Assembly: GCA_001592805.2 (NCBI GenBank)
Contig: CP051141.1
Coordinates: 1,922,001-1,986,000 of the forward strand
DNA: 64,000 nt
From: Peltaster fructicola
Taxonomy: Eukaryota > Ascomycota > Dothideomycetes
Direction: 5' to 3'
This document shows positions 21,939 through 35,789 of the stretch, one piece after another. A program made the position numbers and the translations under genes. Each line of letters begins with the position of its first letter. Positions within the stretch are counted from its first letter, which is position 1. Below the pieces are notes generated by a model. That model did no database searches, was not told the DNA's origin, and saw nothing but the letters and a program-made list of their open reading frames with translations.

Positions 21939-24521
21939 ATGCGACCAACGCTCAGCAGTAGCACAGCTGAGGTGCAAAGATGCGTGTACTGTGCGTTCCA
22001 GGCTCGCAAGTTCGCCATACAGATCCAGCGATTTCGAACCTCTGCTCGACAAGCTGCGCTTGAGAAGCCGCTCATCAGAAAGCTGATCCCAGGTCGCGGA
22101 CGACCAGGCCGCTCACAACGTCAAGCCCGCGACCGCGATGGAACACCGATCAGAGGACATGCGCCAGCAGCTGGCGTCAATGCTCACATGGCTGCTAGTC
22201 TGGGCTTTCTTAGACTGCAATACGAAGATTATCCACGTGCGCTCAAACGTGCACTCGAAGTGATGAGGGAAGAGCTGTCGAATGCGCCATTCATGCAAGC
22301 GGTAGCAGAAGAGCGACAAGAGTCGGTGGAGGCGGTCTTCAAGCAGGAGTGGAGGAAGTTCACAATGCCATTCACTACAGACTTTGGAGCGCCACGTCCC
22401 ACTTCTGGCAAAGATGATGCACATCGAACGAGGCTGAACAGCATACGAGCGGACCTCAAGCAGACCTGGGAAAGAGGCAAGACCAAAGCTCTAAAGCTTC
22501 GCATCAAATTCCTCTTTTGCGATTCAGTCCTCGGTGCTCGCTTTTCTAGTGAGAACGTTCGTGTGCAGAAAGCACTGGCAGACATCCGCTACCCAAGTGA
22601 ATGGTATCCCACCACTCGGCAGTTGCAGCGGGTCGTTCATCTACACGTTGGCCCGACCAACTCAGGGAAGACATATCAGGCTCTGAAAAGGCTCGAGGAG
22701 GCTCAAGAAACGAGTGTTTATGCTGGGCCGTTGCGTTTGCTGGCCCACGAAGTCTATTCGCGGATGAACGCCAAAGGTATATCTACGATACTAATTACCG
22801 GCGACGACAAACGGTTTCCAGAAGGCCATGCAGTCGGAGACAAAGTGCGTGTCAATGCCTGCACCGTGGAGATGCTGTCAGTCAACTCAACATTCGAAGT
22901 ATGTGTTGTTGACGAGATTCAGATGCTTGGCGATCCAGACCGAGGCTGGGCGTGGACGCAAGCAGTCTTTGGAGTCAGGGCACGCGAACTCCACCTCTGT
23001 GGTGAAGAGCGAGCTGTGCCTCTGATCGAACAGATGTGCGCATTGACAGGAGAAAAGCTGCACATCCATCGCTATGAGCGTCTGTCGCCGCTCAAGATGG
23101 ACGAGAAGGCCTTAGGTGGAGATCTCAAACGTCTGCAAAAGGGCGATTGCGTTATCTCTTTCTCTGTCATGGGCATTCACGCACTACGAAAGCTCATAGA
23201 GAAGCAGACCGGCAAGAAGGTGGCTACAGTTTATGGCTCACTGCCTCCCGAGACCCGAGCACAACAGGCCAAGCTCTTCAACGATCCTGACAACGACTAC
23301 GACTACTTAGTAGCATCAGACGCTGTCGGTATGGGTCTAAATCTGGCTATCAAAAGAGTTGTCTTCGAGACAACGATCAAGTTCAACGGTATGCGAGATG
23401 TGCCACTTGATGTCCCATCCATCAAACAGATTGCTGGTCGCGCTGGTAGATATCGCACTGCTCACCAAGCCAATCAACGGGCCATTGCGGACCAGAACCT
23501 GGACACCAGCAATGACGAGACTACAACCGTGCGACCTCAGGGACCAAGTGTCGGACTGGTTACGACTCTCGAGGACATCGACTTCCCTGTCGTGCAGAGT
23601 GCACTGGAATCACAGTCGCCGCCTATTACAACAGCAGGTATCGAACCACCAGTCCAGATTGTGGAGCGATTCGCAACCTATTTCCCACCAAACACACCAC
23701 TCAGCTTTATCCTGAGCAAGTTGCATGAACTTTGTACTGTCGGCAAGCGCTTTCACCTGTGCAACAACAAGGATCAACTATATCTTGCAGATCTGATCGA
23801 CCCTATCAAGAACCTCACCATCGCCGATCGTTTCCTCATATGCCAGGCACCTACATTCAGAGATCCAGCAAATGTCCTTGACAAGCTGCTTCCAGCATTT
23901 GCACGAATCATCGCTGACCAGGCAGATGGACGTCTTACAGAAATTCGAGAACTGCCACTAGAGGTTCTCGATAGTGATGCAAAACCAACTAAAGCTTATC
24001 TCGCCCAGCTGGAAACTCTGCACAAGAGCCTTGTACTATATCTGTGGCTCGCATACCGCTTCGCTGGTGTCTTCAGCACACGGGAGCTTGCCGTCCACGC
24101 CAAGGAGCTGACTGAAGCTAAGATTGAACAGGTCTTGGAGGACATGAGCTTCGACGCCAGGAACCAGATCGTACATGATAGACAACAGAAGCAGTTGGTA
24201 GAGCAGATGGCTCACGCTGCAGTCCGCGAGAACAGAGACGAGCATCAAGATCCAGCTGATACTGTGGCCCTCGTCACGGAGCTTAATGTGAACGACGGGC
24301 AGGACGAGTCTGGCGAAAGCATTACTTTGCCAGAAGAAGTCGTCTTGGGCGATGGTGAAGTTGATAATGCTGCTGAGGATCTGCCAGACAGGCTAGATTT
24401 CTTCGAAAAGACGAGGTCGCACAGCACGCAGCATGAGGTGCGACTGATGCAGGGTGAGGTGTCGATCGCAGATGTCCACATCGACCAGCATCTTGAGAGC
24501 GGGAAGATGATGATGTTATGA
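21939..24521 (+). CDS. SUV3: Mitochondrial ATP-dependent RNA helicase SUV3
   Basis: A single exon of 860 residues. The start at 21939 (MRPTLSSSTAEVQRC) is the first ATG of the frame and gives a basic, Arg-rich N-terminus consistent with a mitochondrial presequence. Walker A is VGPTNSGKT (about residues 238-245), followed by YAGPLRLLAHEVY, a DEIQ Walker B variant (about residue 325) and the AGRAGRY motif VI, all typical of the SUV3 branch of Ski2-like helicases. A C-terminal SUV3 domain follows (SLVLYLWLAYRFAGVF). SUV3 unwinds RNA for the mitochondrial degradosome with the exoribonuclease DSS1. An acidic 90-residue tail is present. It converges on NDE1 with 133 bp between stop codons. Confidence 0.95.
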   Translation: MRPTLSSSTAEVQRCVYCAFQARKFAIQIQRFRTSARQAALEKPLIRKLIPGRGRPGRSQRQARDRDGTPIRGHAPAAGVNAHMAASLGFLRLQYEDYPRALKRALEVMREELSNAPFMQAVAEERQESVEAVFKQEWRKFTMPFTTDFGAPRPTSGKDDAHRTRLNSIRADLKQTWERGKTKALKLRIKFLFCDSVLGARFSSENVRVQKALADIRYPSEWYPTTRQLQRVVHLHVGPTNSGKTYQALKRLEEAQETSVYAGPLRLLAHEVYSRMNAKGISTILITGDDKRFPEGHAVGDKVRVNACTVEMLSVNSTFEVCVVDEIQMLGDPDRGWAWTQAVFGVRARELHLCGEERAVPLIEQMCALTGEKLHIHRYERLSPLKMDEKALGGDLKRLQKGDCVISFSVMGIHALRKLIEKQTGKKVATVYGSLPPETRAQQAKLFNDPDNDYDYLVASDAVGMGLNLAIKRVVFETTIKFNGMRDVPLDVPSIKQIAGRAGRYRTAHQANQRAIADQNLDTSNDETTTVRPQGPSVGLVTTLEDIDFPVVQSALESQSPPITTAGIEPPVQIVERFATYFPPNTPLSFILSKLHELCTVGKRFHLCNNKDQLYLADLIDPIKNLTIADRFLICQAPTFRDPANVLDKLLPAFARIIADQADGRLTEIRELPLEVLDSDAKPTKAYLAQLETLHKSLVLYLWLAYRFAGVFSTRELAVHAKELTEAKIEQVLEDMSFDARNQIVHDRQQKQLVEQMAHAAVRENRDEHQDPADTVALVTELNVNDGQDESGESITLPEEVVLGDGEVDNAAEDLPDRLDFFEKTRSHSTQHEVRLMQGEVSIADVHIDQHLESGKMMML

Positions 24522-24654
24522 ACGCTGATCGTTGAGTCTCGAGCGAGTACGGCCACAGCTTCCATCACGAGTCTTTGTGAAGTTTCAACATCTGTTCTGT
24601 ACACTCTATCTATATACACAGAATAGTCTCTGCTCAAGTTGCAGAAGCGCCAGA

Positions 24655-26773
24655 TTAGTAGTTCATCATATCTGCAATGGTCAGCTGTTGCTCTTGATGA
24701 TGCGCATGGCTTGTACTCACCACGTCCAAAGAGAGCTCGTTTTGTCCAGTCCATGGCAAGAGCCATTCTCGTTCTCAAGCTCACACTCTGCGAAAAGTAT
24801 ATACTTCGCCAGAGGTAGACAGCCAAGAGTCCTCCACCGAAGTTCCAGCCGCCGAAGTCGAATATGGCAGCATTACCAATGTATGCCAAGGAACCGAGAT
24901 GCTTGTAATCGAATGCCTTGTAAACCGCATCATCGAGGTCTCCATCGTTGACCTCATTGACCAGCATACCCGGTGCTGCTTGTGCGATCTTGTTCAGCTT
25001 ACGTCCTAAGTAGACACCTTGCTGGTTTGCACGCTGCGCAGTTGCCGGAAGAGATGTGAGCTTGGTGTCGATCTGCTTCAGCAATTCGTTCAGTTCGCCA
25101 AAGTCAAGAGTACCACTCTTGTCCTTGTCGTAGGCCTCAAAGAGCTTGTCGAGTCGTCGTAGGTGATCTGTCGCTTGTGGGAAGCGCTGTCTGACTCGCT
25201 TTGCAACCTTTCGCCAATCTGTGAAGGTAATCTTCATCTTCTCTGGATCTTGACCGTGTTCCCAAGCAAGGGTGCGCAGGAAGGACACGATGTGATCGCT
25301 GACGTTGTTCTGCACGGTTGAACAGTCGCCAATTGCATAGACATCGCCCATAGGTGTGCCTATTACTCGCAGATGAGTGTCGGTCTCAAGGGCATGTTGA
25401 TTGTTTTGACTGTCGCCTAACTTCTTTGAGATTGTCTGACAGAACTCAGGCAGCGAGACGCCTGTGGACCACAGGCAGAAGCCCATTGGAATCTCTTTAG
25501 TGATTGTGTTGCCTTCTTTGTCCTTCTGCGTGAAGAGAATGCGGTCTGCTTTCACCTCTTTCACCCGAGAATTGGTTTGGACGTCAACCATATCGTGAGC
25601 AAGACGCTTCTCAGCATACTCGCTCAGAGCCTCGTCATATGTGTTCAGAATGTGACCTCGAGACTGAATGACGTGGACCGAGATCTCGTTTCGAAGCAGA
25701 CGTGGGTAGTGCTTTGTGAGATCCTCATTCAGCATGTCGTACAACTCAGCGGCAAACTCGACACCTGTCGGCCCACCGCCACTGACAACGAAGGATAGCA
25801 GCCGTCTGCGATCCTCGTCGGATGTGGTGGGAAGACAAGCTGTCTCAAGATTGCCAATTACTGCATTTCTGATCTTGCGTGCATCGCTGATATCCTTGAG
25901 AAAATGACAGTTCTCCAGTCCCTTGACACCATGGGGGTTCGTAACCGAGCCAATGCCGATGACAAGCTTGTCGTATGGGACGTAGAAGCGCTGCTCGGAC
26001 CCGTCAGGACCAGGAGCAGCAATTTCAACCAGCTTAGCACTGAAGTCGACATCAACAGCTTGTGCCTTCAAGAAATGACCGCGGACACGCTGCACGATCC
26101 TTCGCACTGGCTCGACCAGCGAGCGAAACTCAAGTGTGCCAACGGTAGCAGATGGAAGCATTGGTGTGAAGAGGAAGTGATTGTTTGGACTGATGACCGA
26201 GACATGATAGTCGCCAGCATTGAGCTCCTTCAACAGAGCAACACTGCCCCATCCTGTACCAAGAACAACCAGCTTCGGCTTGTGCTTCTGTTCCCTCCTC
26301 TCATCACAGTCATCGTCATCGATGTAGTATTCCACAATCGGCAGGTTCTTGGGCCCTCCTCTTCGCGGATTCAGCGCATATTCCGAGACTGGCACATCAA
26401 TCACATCTGGATTCGCACGGTATGTTGTAGCATCGAAGATAAAGAAGCCGGCAACGATGGCTCCACTGAAGATGACGAAGACGCCTAAGTATGCGGACAG
26501 CTTGTAAGTATAGTGTAGCAAGGTGCTCTGTTTCTTGGGAGGCGGTATCGTAGAAGTCAGGCGTCTCTGAAAGACGCTCTGCTGTGGACGTAGGAGCAAG
26601 GTCCCTCTACCAGCGCGAGGTAATCGGGATGTCGAAACGCTGCCAAAACATTGTCTCTGTGGGAGAGATCGTAGCTTGAGCGCCGCCCATGGTTGCGCTC
26701 TATGTGTGTATTTCAACTGGTGGAGAACAGCGTTGCGAACCGGTGTTGTGGTGGCTCGAGTAGAAGTTAACAT
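24655..26773 (-). CDS. NDE1: External alternative NADH dehydrogenase with EF-hand
   Basis: Exons 26773-24721 and 24671-24655, 689 residues. The last exon is 17 nt and supplies the final residues (GRDMMNY), joined over a 49-nt intron (GTGAGT...CAG); without it the frame would run on into the SUV3 antisense. The protein has an Arg-rich presequence, one membrane segment (about residues 92-112), an FAD-binding GTGWGS at about 171-177, a second Rossmann motif SGGGPTG at 331-337, and a complete EF-hand loop DKDKSGTLDFGE at 549-560. This is the type-II NADH:ubiquinone oxidoreductase of the outer face of the inner membrane, calcium-binding as known for Neurospora NDE1. It feeds cytosolic NADH electrons to ubiquinone without pumping protons. 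Calcium control is inferred from the EF-hand. Confidence 0.95.
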
Positions 26774-27123
26774 TGTCGCGTCGCGCGAGCTGCTAAATTC
26801 TTCGTGCTCTCACCGGCCACGGGATCGCTCAGAACGCTGCTGGAAGCACAAGTACACTGAATGAGCAGCTCGTGGTGAGCATAGGATAGGTTAGGAAGAA
26901 AAGTGATTGTGTGTCGGCAGAGGCGGATTCAAAATCATGTTCAATGCATGAACATGGCAAGCTCGATCAACGTGTACGTCATGCTCTCCATCGAAACTTC
27001 ACAGATAAGGCACTCAGTAGCGACGCCACCACAGTTTCAACTACTCGGAGTAGAGCGTTTCGTAGACTACTATTAGAACAACAAGATCAATCACCCCGGG
27101 TCTGCACACTTCGTGACAGAAGC
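26774..27123. promoter_or_regulatory. Divergent promoter region, NDE1 / aldehyde dehydrogenase
   Basis: A 350-bp spacer between divergent genes. The aldehyde dehydrogenase frame is open back to 26911, with an in-frame ATG at 26944, so a 60-residue N-terminal extension is possible. Confidence 0.45.
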
Positions 27124-28574
27124 ATGTCGGCAGAGAAAATCATTACAATCTCACCGATCACCAACAAGCCAGTCGTAGAGAGAACGGGCATCACAGATGA
27201 ACATTTAAATACGCTACCGCAGACAGCCCAAAAGGCTTTCCTGAAGTTCAGGAAAACACCTCTTGAAAAGAGACAGCAAATTGTCAAGAAGGCATTACAA
27301 CTACTCAACGATAAGCAAGATGAGCTGGCCCAAGAGCTCACCGAACAGATGGGCAGGCCAATCGCCTACACCGCGAAGGAGGTCACAACAGCAGTGGCTA
27401 GAGGCGAGTATATGCTGAAGATCAGCGCAGATGCTCTGGCCGATACTCCTGGCGAGACACAAGAAGGATTCGAGCGATATATCAAGAAAGTACCTCTTGG
27501 ACCAGTGCTGATCTTGTTTGCTTGGAATGTATGTATGAGCAGCCACCACGGGGCCCAACTAACGTCTTGCAGTACCCGTATCTCATCCTCGTCAACTCAT
27601 TGATCCCAGCGCTCCTCTCAGGTAACTCGGTCATCATCAAGCCATCGCCACAGACTCCCACGATTGTCGAGCAGGTCCAGAAGATCTTCATCGAGGCTGG
27701 ACTTGACGAGGACGTGATACAGATCTTTCACAGCGGCGATTTCAAGAAGATCGAGCGTCTTGTGCAAGCTCCAGAGATTGCTCTAGTGTGCTTCACAGGT
27801 TCTGTAGCTGGTGGTCTTGCCGTGCAGAAAGCTGCTGCTGGACGAGTCGACTGCCGTGTTGGACTCGAACTTGGTGGCAAGGACCCAGCCTACGTCAGAG
27901 ACGATGTTGATATTGACTGGGTCGCTGAGGAGATAGTCGACGGTGCCGTGTTCAATTCTGGACAATCTTGCTGCTCGATCGAGCGTGTGTACGTCGCTCG
28001 AGCTGTGCACGACAAGTTCGTTGAAGCAGTCCAGAAAGTGCTTTCAGGGTACAAAGTCGGACATCCTTTCGACAAGTCCACACATCTAGGTCCAGTCATC
28101 AGCAAGGCAGCTTTGGAACGTATCAACCAGCACATCAAAGATGCCGTGGCAAAGGGAGCCAAGAATATGACACCAAAGAGCGAGTCCTTGACGTCTTTCC
28201 CGCAGGATGGAAACTACGTCTCGCCTACACTTCTAACGAATGTGAACCACAAGATGCTGGTTATGCAAGAGGAGACATTCGGTCCAATCATACCTGTGGT
28301 GGCTGTGAATAGCGACGAAGAGGCTGTTGAGCTAATGAACGACTCCCAGTTCGGCTTGACTGCTTCCGTGTGGACGAAAGATGTCGCACGAGGTCACGAG
28401 CTTATCGCCGATATCGATGCTGGCACTGTCTTCGTCAACAGATGTGATTATCCAAGCCCAGATCTTGCTTGGGTAGGATGGAAAGACAGCGGCAAAGGAC
28501 AGACTCTGTCGAAGTTTGGCTACGATCAATTCAGCAGGCTGAAGAGCTACCATGTCAAGCAGTACCCAAAATGA
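27124..28574 (+). CDS. NAD(P)-dependent aldehyde dehydrogenase
   Basis: Exons 27124-27528 and 27573-28574, 468 residues, with a 44-nt intron (GTATGT, branch CTAAC, acceptor GCAG) between FAWN and YPYLILVNS. This is the ALDH fold: SGNSVIIKPSPQTP (cofactor binding), catalytic Glu234 in LELGGKDPAYV, nucleophile Cys268 or Cys269 in NSGQSCCSIERVYV, and EETFGPIIPV near the C-terminus. It oxidises an aldehyde to its acid; the substrate is not clear (succinate semialdehyde or betaine aldehyde are possible by general similarity). At 468 residues it is slightly shorter than typical cytosolic ALDHs. An in-frame ATG at 26944 would add 60 residues, but MSAEKIITISPITN is the usual N-terminus of this group. 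Confidence 0.9.
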
Positions 28575-28691
28575 AAACATGATCGACAAACTACAACATT
28601 CGGTGTAGGAACTCGATCGGATCAGTCTGCTTAGATCATACACTACATAGCCTTGCGGCATTCGAAGTCTACCTCCACTCCTCAATTTATC

Positions 28692-31180
<2,489 letters not shown>

Positions 31181-32332
31181 ATGAGCTCTGCTGAGGTCCT
31201 CGAGCACATACTCTGGCAGAGCGATGACCGTGCGATCTGCCTAATCGATGGGCCTACCTCGATCCAGAATGCTCAAGGAATAGGAATAAATGAGCACTTC
31301 CTGCTCTCGATACCTGCGACAAGCGAGCCATTCGCAAGCCAAGAGCCCAAGACTGAAGCTTCACGACAGCGACTGCTGACCACCGCTCCTCTCCGTCCTC
31401 TTCACGTGGTGTACGCAGGTTTGCTGACTTGCGCACTTTCACGGCTTCAAGCTGCCCACACTGGAGCATGGCTGTTGCCGCGAACTACAAAGCATGACGG
31501 CGAAGACTCGACACAGAGTACAAAGTCTAGTGAGGCGTGTGAACAACACCTACGGAACGTCGAGGCTGGTGTGCCAGTACAAGATGACTGGCCGTTCGTT
31601 AGCAATGAAACTGCAAGCATGACACTGGGCGTATGCCAAGACAATGCGCCTTTCCTGTTCCCTAGTCATTCCACCTTCATGCTTGCAGATTGCGCAGACA
31701 GGACATTGATAGCTTCGTTTCACGCCAACATCAGAGCTCAAGCAAGTGAGAACGATACACCGTGGCGCTTTGACTGCATCATCATGGATCCTCCTTGGTC
31801 GAATCGATCGGCAAAGCGTAAGCGAGGCTCATACAAGACAGCTGAAGTGTCGCAGGTGTGTGATATGCTTCACCTGATGGACCTCGATCGGTTGATGTCC
31901 ACACAGTGTCTTGTGGCAGTCTGGATAACAAACAAAGAATCTGTACGAGAGGCTGTACTGGGCGGATATGGCTTGTTTCAGGCATGGGGCGTAGAACTGG
32001 TGGAGGAATGGCTCTGGCTTAAGGTTACTACGAGAGGAGAGCCCATCACCGCTATCGATGCCCTATGGCGCAAGCCTTACGAGGTGCTGCTGCTAGGTAG
32101 ACGCCACGAGCTTCTCAGCACTCGTCCAAGATCGCTGCTGAAGCGAAGAGTGCTCGTCAGCGTTCCTGATGTCCACTCAAGGAAACCATGCCTTAAGAGC
32201 CTGATAGAGCCTATGATGCATAGCGAAGCTCGTATCTTGGAGGTATTTGCTCGTCATCTTGTCGCTGGCTGGTGGAGTTGGGGAAATGAGTGTACCAAGT
32301 TCAATCAGACAGGACAGTGGCAGAAGCATTGA
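31181..32332 (+). CDS. MT-A70 family adenine-N6 methyltransferase, METTL4-like
   Basis: A single exon of 383 residues. The catalytic DPPW motif is at residues 203-206 in FDCIIMDPPWSNRSAKRKRG. The MT-A70 core continues with CLVAVWITNKESVREAVLGG, VELVEEWLWLKVTTRGEP, KPYEVLLLGRR, and ends with RILEVFARHLVAGWWSWGNE. These features fit the METTL4 branch, which in animals methylates U2 snRNA and has been proposed to act on DNA. The substrate here, snRNA, mRNA or DNA, is unknown. The N-terminal 200 residues are divergent, with no recognised domain. Its stop lies 40 bp from the convergent isochorismatase gene. Confidence 0.85.
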   Translation: MSSAEVLEHILWQSDDRAICLIDGPTSIQNAQGIGINEHFLLSIPATSEPFASQEPKTEASRQRLLTTAPLRPLHVVYAGLLTCALSRLQAAHTGAWLLPRTTKHDGEDSTQSTKSSEACEQHLRNVEAGVPVQDDWPFVSNETASMTLGVCQDNAPFLFPSHSTFMLADCADRTLIASFHANIRAQASENDTPWRFDCIIMDPPWSNRSAKRKRGSYKTAEVSQVCDMLHLMDLDRLMSTQCLVAVWITNKESVREAVLGGYGLFQAWGVELVEEWLWLKVTTRGEPITAIDALWRKPYEVLLLGRRHELLSTRPRSLLKRRVLVSVPDVHSRKPCLKSLIEPMMHSEARILEVFARHLVAGWWSWGNECTKFNQTGQWQKH

Positions 32333-32372
32333 CTGATTTCTACATCTACTGTATGCATACAAAGTGCTTGTC

Positions 32373-33209
32373 CTAATATACAGCAGGACCGCTGCGCGCT
32401 AGAGCAGCGATAGCTTGCTCAACGGTGATAACGTCGCCTGGTATCTTTGGAATGATGCCGTCTAGAATAGCATTGTTGATCTCTGTGCCTTGTGGAGGTG
32501 TCTCGATGCTGTTGTTAGCAATGATGTATCTGTAGAACTGTCAGCCGGGCAAAACTTCGTGACTATGAACTTACACCTTGTAGCCCAAGTCGAACAATCT
32601 GTATGTCGTGCTCAAGATGACACCAGAGGTTCTGATGCCCGAAAGGATGACGGTATCAATGCTCTGAGCACAGAGGATGTTCTCGAGCTCGTTACCAGTG
32701 CCAGCATAGTAGCCCGTCTTCTGCAAGACAACGTCTCCAGCAGCGCTGTCAACAGTGAAGGCTGGATAGATCTGCGTCTTGGGATCATCCGCGGTTGTCA
32801 GGCCCGCAGAGACCTTCGAGAATCCTCCACCTGGCTTGATCTCGGGCTTGCGAGCATTGGCAAAGTAGATTCTGGTGAAGATGGAGAGAGGAGGTGGTAC
32901 TTGTGCATGTACCGTGTCGATCCAAGCGCGAGTGTTCTTGATAAACGCTTGTCCCTGAGTGCTGGAGGCGACACTACCGACCAGACCATTGATGAGATCA
33001 AGGTTGAGCACAGCGTAGTGCTGACCGAAGCTCAATGTGTTGCCGCTCACCGTAGACGGGATGTACGATCCTGGTCCATCATAGCCTGGCAAAGAGGCAG
33101 AGGAGTTTGCAGCAGCGGACGAACTGCTCGGTGCAGCCTTCACAGTGCAGGATGCTGATCGAACGGCGAGGCCGCTCGCAAGGAAAAGGGTGATGCTAGA
33201 GATATGCAT
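32373..33209 (-). CDS. Secreted isochorismatase-like cysteine-hydrolase-fold protein lacking the usual Cys
   Basis: Exons 33209-32575 and 32529-32373, 263 residues; 45-nt intron with GTAAGT donor and CTACAG acceptor. MHISSITLFLASGLAVRSAS reads as a signal peptide, followed by a Ser/Ala-rich linker, so export is predicted. The isochorismatase-like fold shows in the N-terminal Asp of HYAVLNLDLINGL, FTRIYFANARKPEI, KTGYYAGTGNEL and the VILSGIRTSGVILSTTYRLF helix. Family enzymes usually carry the nucleophilic Cys at the Gly of TSGV; here it is Gly, as in a fungal subgroup. Classical hydrolase activity is therefore doubtful and a non-hydrolytic or altered role is possible. The C-terminus is PGDVITVEQAIAALARSGPA. 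Confidence 0.85.
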
Positions 33210-33260
33210 ATTGTGTTTGAGGCTGTAGCAATGGATAGGAACCGATGAAGGAGAGTTGCC

Positions 33261-33267
33261 CTTATAT
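33261..33267 (-). promoter_or_regulatory. TATA-like box of the isochorismatase-like gene
   Basis: The minus strand reads ATATAAG about 52 nt before the start codon at 33209, a usual place for a fungal TATA box. By eye only. Confidence 0.4.
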
Positions 33268-34000
33268 TGTCAGTCATGCCGATCACTGTCTTGCATCAAT
33301 ATAGTCTGATGCTTGGCGAGGACGGTACACGATGCCGCAACGGTCATGATCATTGCATCGGCGAATGCATTAGTTCTCCATCTCTGTGGATCTTGAAACT
33401 AGTACGTCACCGGTTTAATATCGAGACATAGGTGGTGATGAAGTTGTGTCACTGTCTAATCTTGCTTTCTTGGCAAGATCGTCATCGATCGGCCTGTAGT
33501 GCGATCCAGACGACACTCGCACGCTCGTTCGTCAGTCGTCTTCATTGATTCGACTGTATCCTTCAGTGTCGATATCTGCTGCAGTTTGCACGAATCAGCT
33601 GGTGATACAGCAACGCCAGGACTTCACATCGCACATCTCGATTAAATGCTGTCAAAGTATGACGACCAGACTTCGTACACAAACGTGTGCCTTCACAAGC
33701 AGAACCGGAAAGAGTTCAGAGACAGTCTTAAACGTTTTCGTTCGTACTGTACATGCTCGAGGAGCAGACTCGCCCGACTCCAGCGCAGCACAATCAGAAC
33801 AGACCTCTCGAGTTGCGCTGGCAGGACGTTTGTCCGAGATGCAGGACCTCAGCACCGAGTAGCCGTAGAGAGCATTGACATGCGTGCCAGACGTTATACG
33901 TCAAGTCGATCAGCACCGCCATATGATTGCGAACCATGACGATCATATCGGCGGAGTGAGTACACTGCACAAGCCAGCGCAACCCTATGTAACTTAACAC

Positions 34001-34020
34001 TGCAGTACTGCAGTACTGCA
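34001..34020. repeat. Perfect 20-bp palindrome containing tandem GCAGTACTGC
   Basis: TGCAGTACTGCAGTACTGCA is identical to its own reverse complement and is built from two overlapping copies of GCAGTACTGC. The same 10-bp core is found in the leader of MET5 (43310-43319). Possible protein-binding site or chance; no gene starts nearby. Confidence 0.6.
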
Positions 34021-35789
34021 TCCCTGCACTGTCATTTGTACCTTGCATCGTACGCACTACCACTCGAGCAGGATTCGGCTTGTCTTGGACAACGACATTA
34101 TAAGGTGTCTTGCATCGTGGCGCATTGCCTATCGAGTGAAATACGACCTGTTGCTAGGGACAATGGTGCCACAAGGCTGAGACAATGCAGGGCTGCTCAA
34201 GCCACGGACAAGAAGGCTCGAGAAGCAACGCATACGGTGTTTGGAGGTCTGCCATTGCTGGTCATCGCCATTTGTTCTCGTCGTTGCCTTGAGGCTCTCC
34301 ACTGCTTCGTGAGCGTTGTAGACTCTGTCTCCAGATGAACTGCCAAGATCGCTTGCTCGGTCCCGAGATCTATAGCTCTCGACGGGACACAGCCCGGTGT
34401 GACCAGAGGACGACATCGTTGCCGAGCTCATCTCTAAACAATGGACAAAAATGGTGAGAAGAAACATTGTAGGACTTGTCGGTGATAACATGGACCTCTC
34501 GAGCGAGCGGAGCCACTCACGCACCAGGAGACCTTGCACGAAGCATGTCATCTGCTTCATGACAGCTGTCCTGGTGCTGTTTCTAGTGCTTGCGAGCATC
34601 CGTACCTGACAGGATCTAGATGTCATCGCTGTGGTTGGTGAAGCTGCTGCTGCTCGGGGCAGTCTTTGCTGATTGTGTGCAGACGAGATGCTGTCCTGGC
34701 GAGCTTGTTTGTGAGGGATTGGGTAGGGCGCTTGGGTGCACAAGGATCTGACCAGAATGATGTGATTGTGATAGGATATGATTGAGCCACTGTGATGAGC
34801 TGGTCAAGCATGAGACTGACGGTGGACGTGATGCAAATGGGAGCCGGAGTATGATGACTTCCTGTCGTGTAGTTTGTGATCCTGGATATCTCATTATGTC
34901 CACTTGGTTCTCGAGCGGCGCCGTGTGATAGCTCTTCTGCAGGACATATCGATCGAATTCTTCATCACTCTGCTCTTGACATGTCCGCATCTCCCTTGAT
35001 CACATTCGTTTCTGCCATATATGTCTCAACCTTGTCATCGATTTTCGCTCGGTGCTTCCTCGCTGGTATACTGAAGCATTTCTCCCAGTAACAGTAAAGC
35101 AGGGTTACGCAAATTCAACAGGAAGAGCCCGGTGTCTGCGGTCTGTCTTGGGAAGGATGGTGATGGCCACTGAGCTATAACAGATCACCTTCGTTCTGTG
35201 TTCGTGGCAAAGTCTTGTCAAGCGGGTGTTCGTCCTCAGAGTTAGGTATGATCGTCGCTGTCGTTCCTCTTGTAGCTCTATGCTCGGCGGTGCAAATTCA
35301 GCAAGCGTTTGATTTTCCCTGTTCTATTACTGTGCAAAGAAAGGCATATTTTGCTCAGCTCGCACGTAACATGCCTACCATTGACATTTGTGCTGGGGCA
35401 AAATGAGACACTGGCTAGATGACACTCTCGCTAGTTGTGAGCGATCTGTGTGATGGCGTAAGGGGGAAACCGACAGACGGTTTGGTCCTCTGCTGTGAAT
35501 TAGATAGCACACGCGTTGGCCTTGTTGATCAGCAACCATACAGTCGTTGTTACGTCTATCATAAGATAGTAGGCCGTGTCGAATACAGTTGCAGCAGCCT
35601 CATCGTATAGCTTTGTCTTGATGCTATGACCTCAGCTAAGATGGAAGGAATCGCCGTAGGACCACCATAGTGATTATACAGCTCTTCGAGCATTGCAAAT
35701 GGTTGTGCAAAAGGCTAGAAACGCGATGGATAGGCTGGCGAGCGTGATAGAGGACAGTTGACTGCGTTGATGGTATGCCTGCAAAACAC

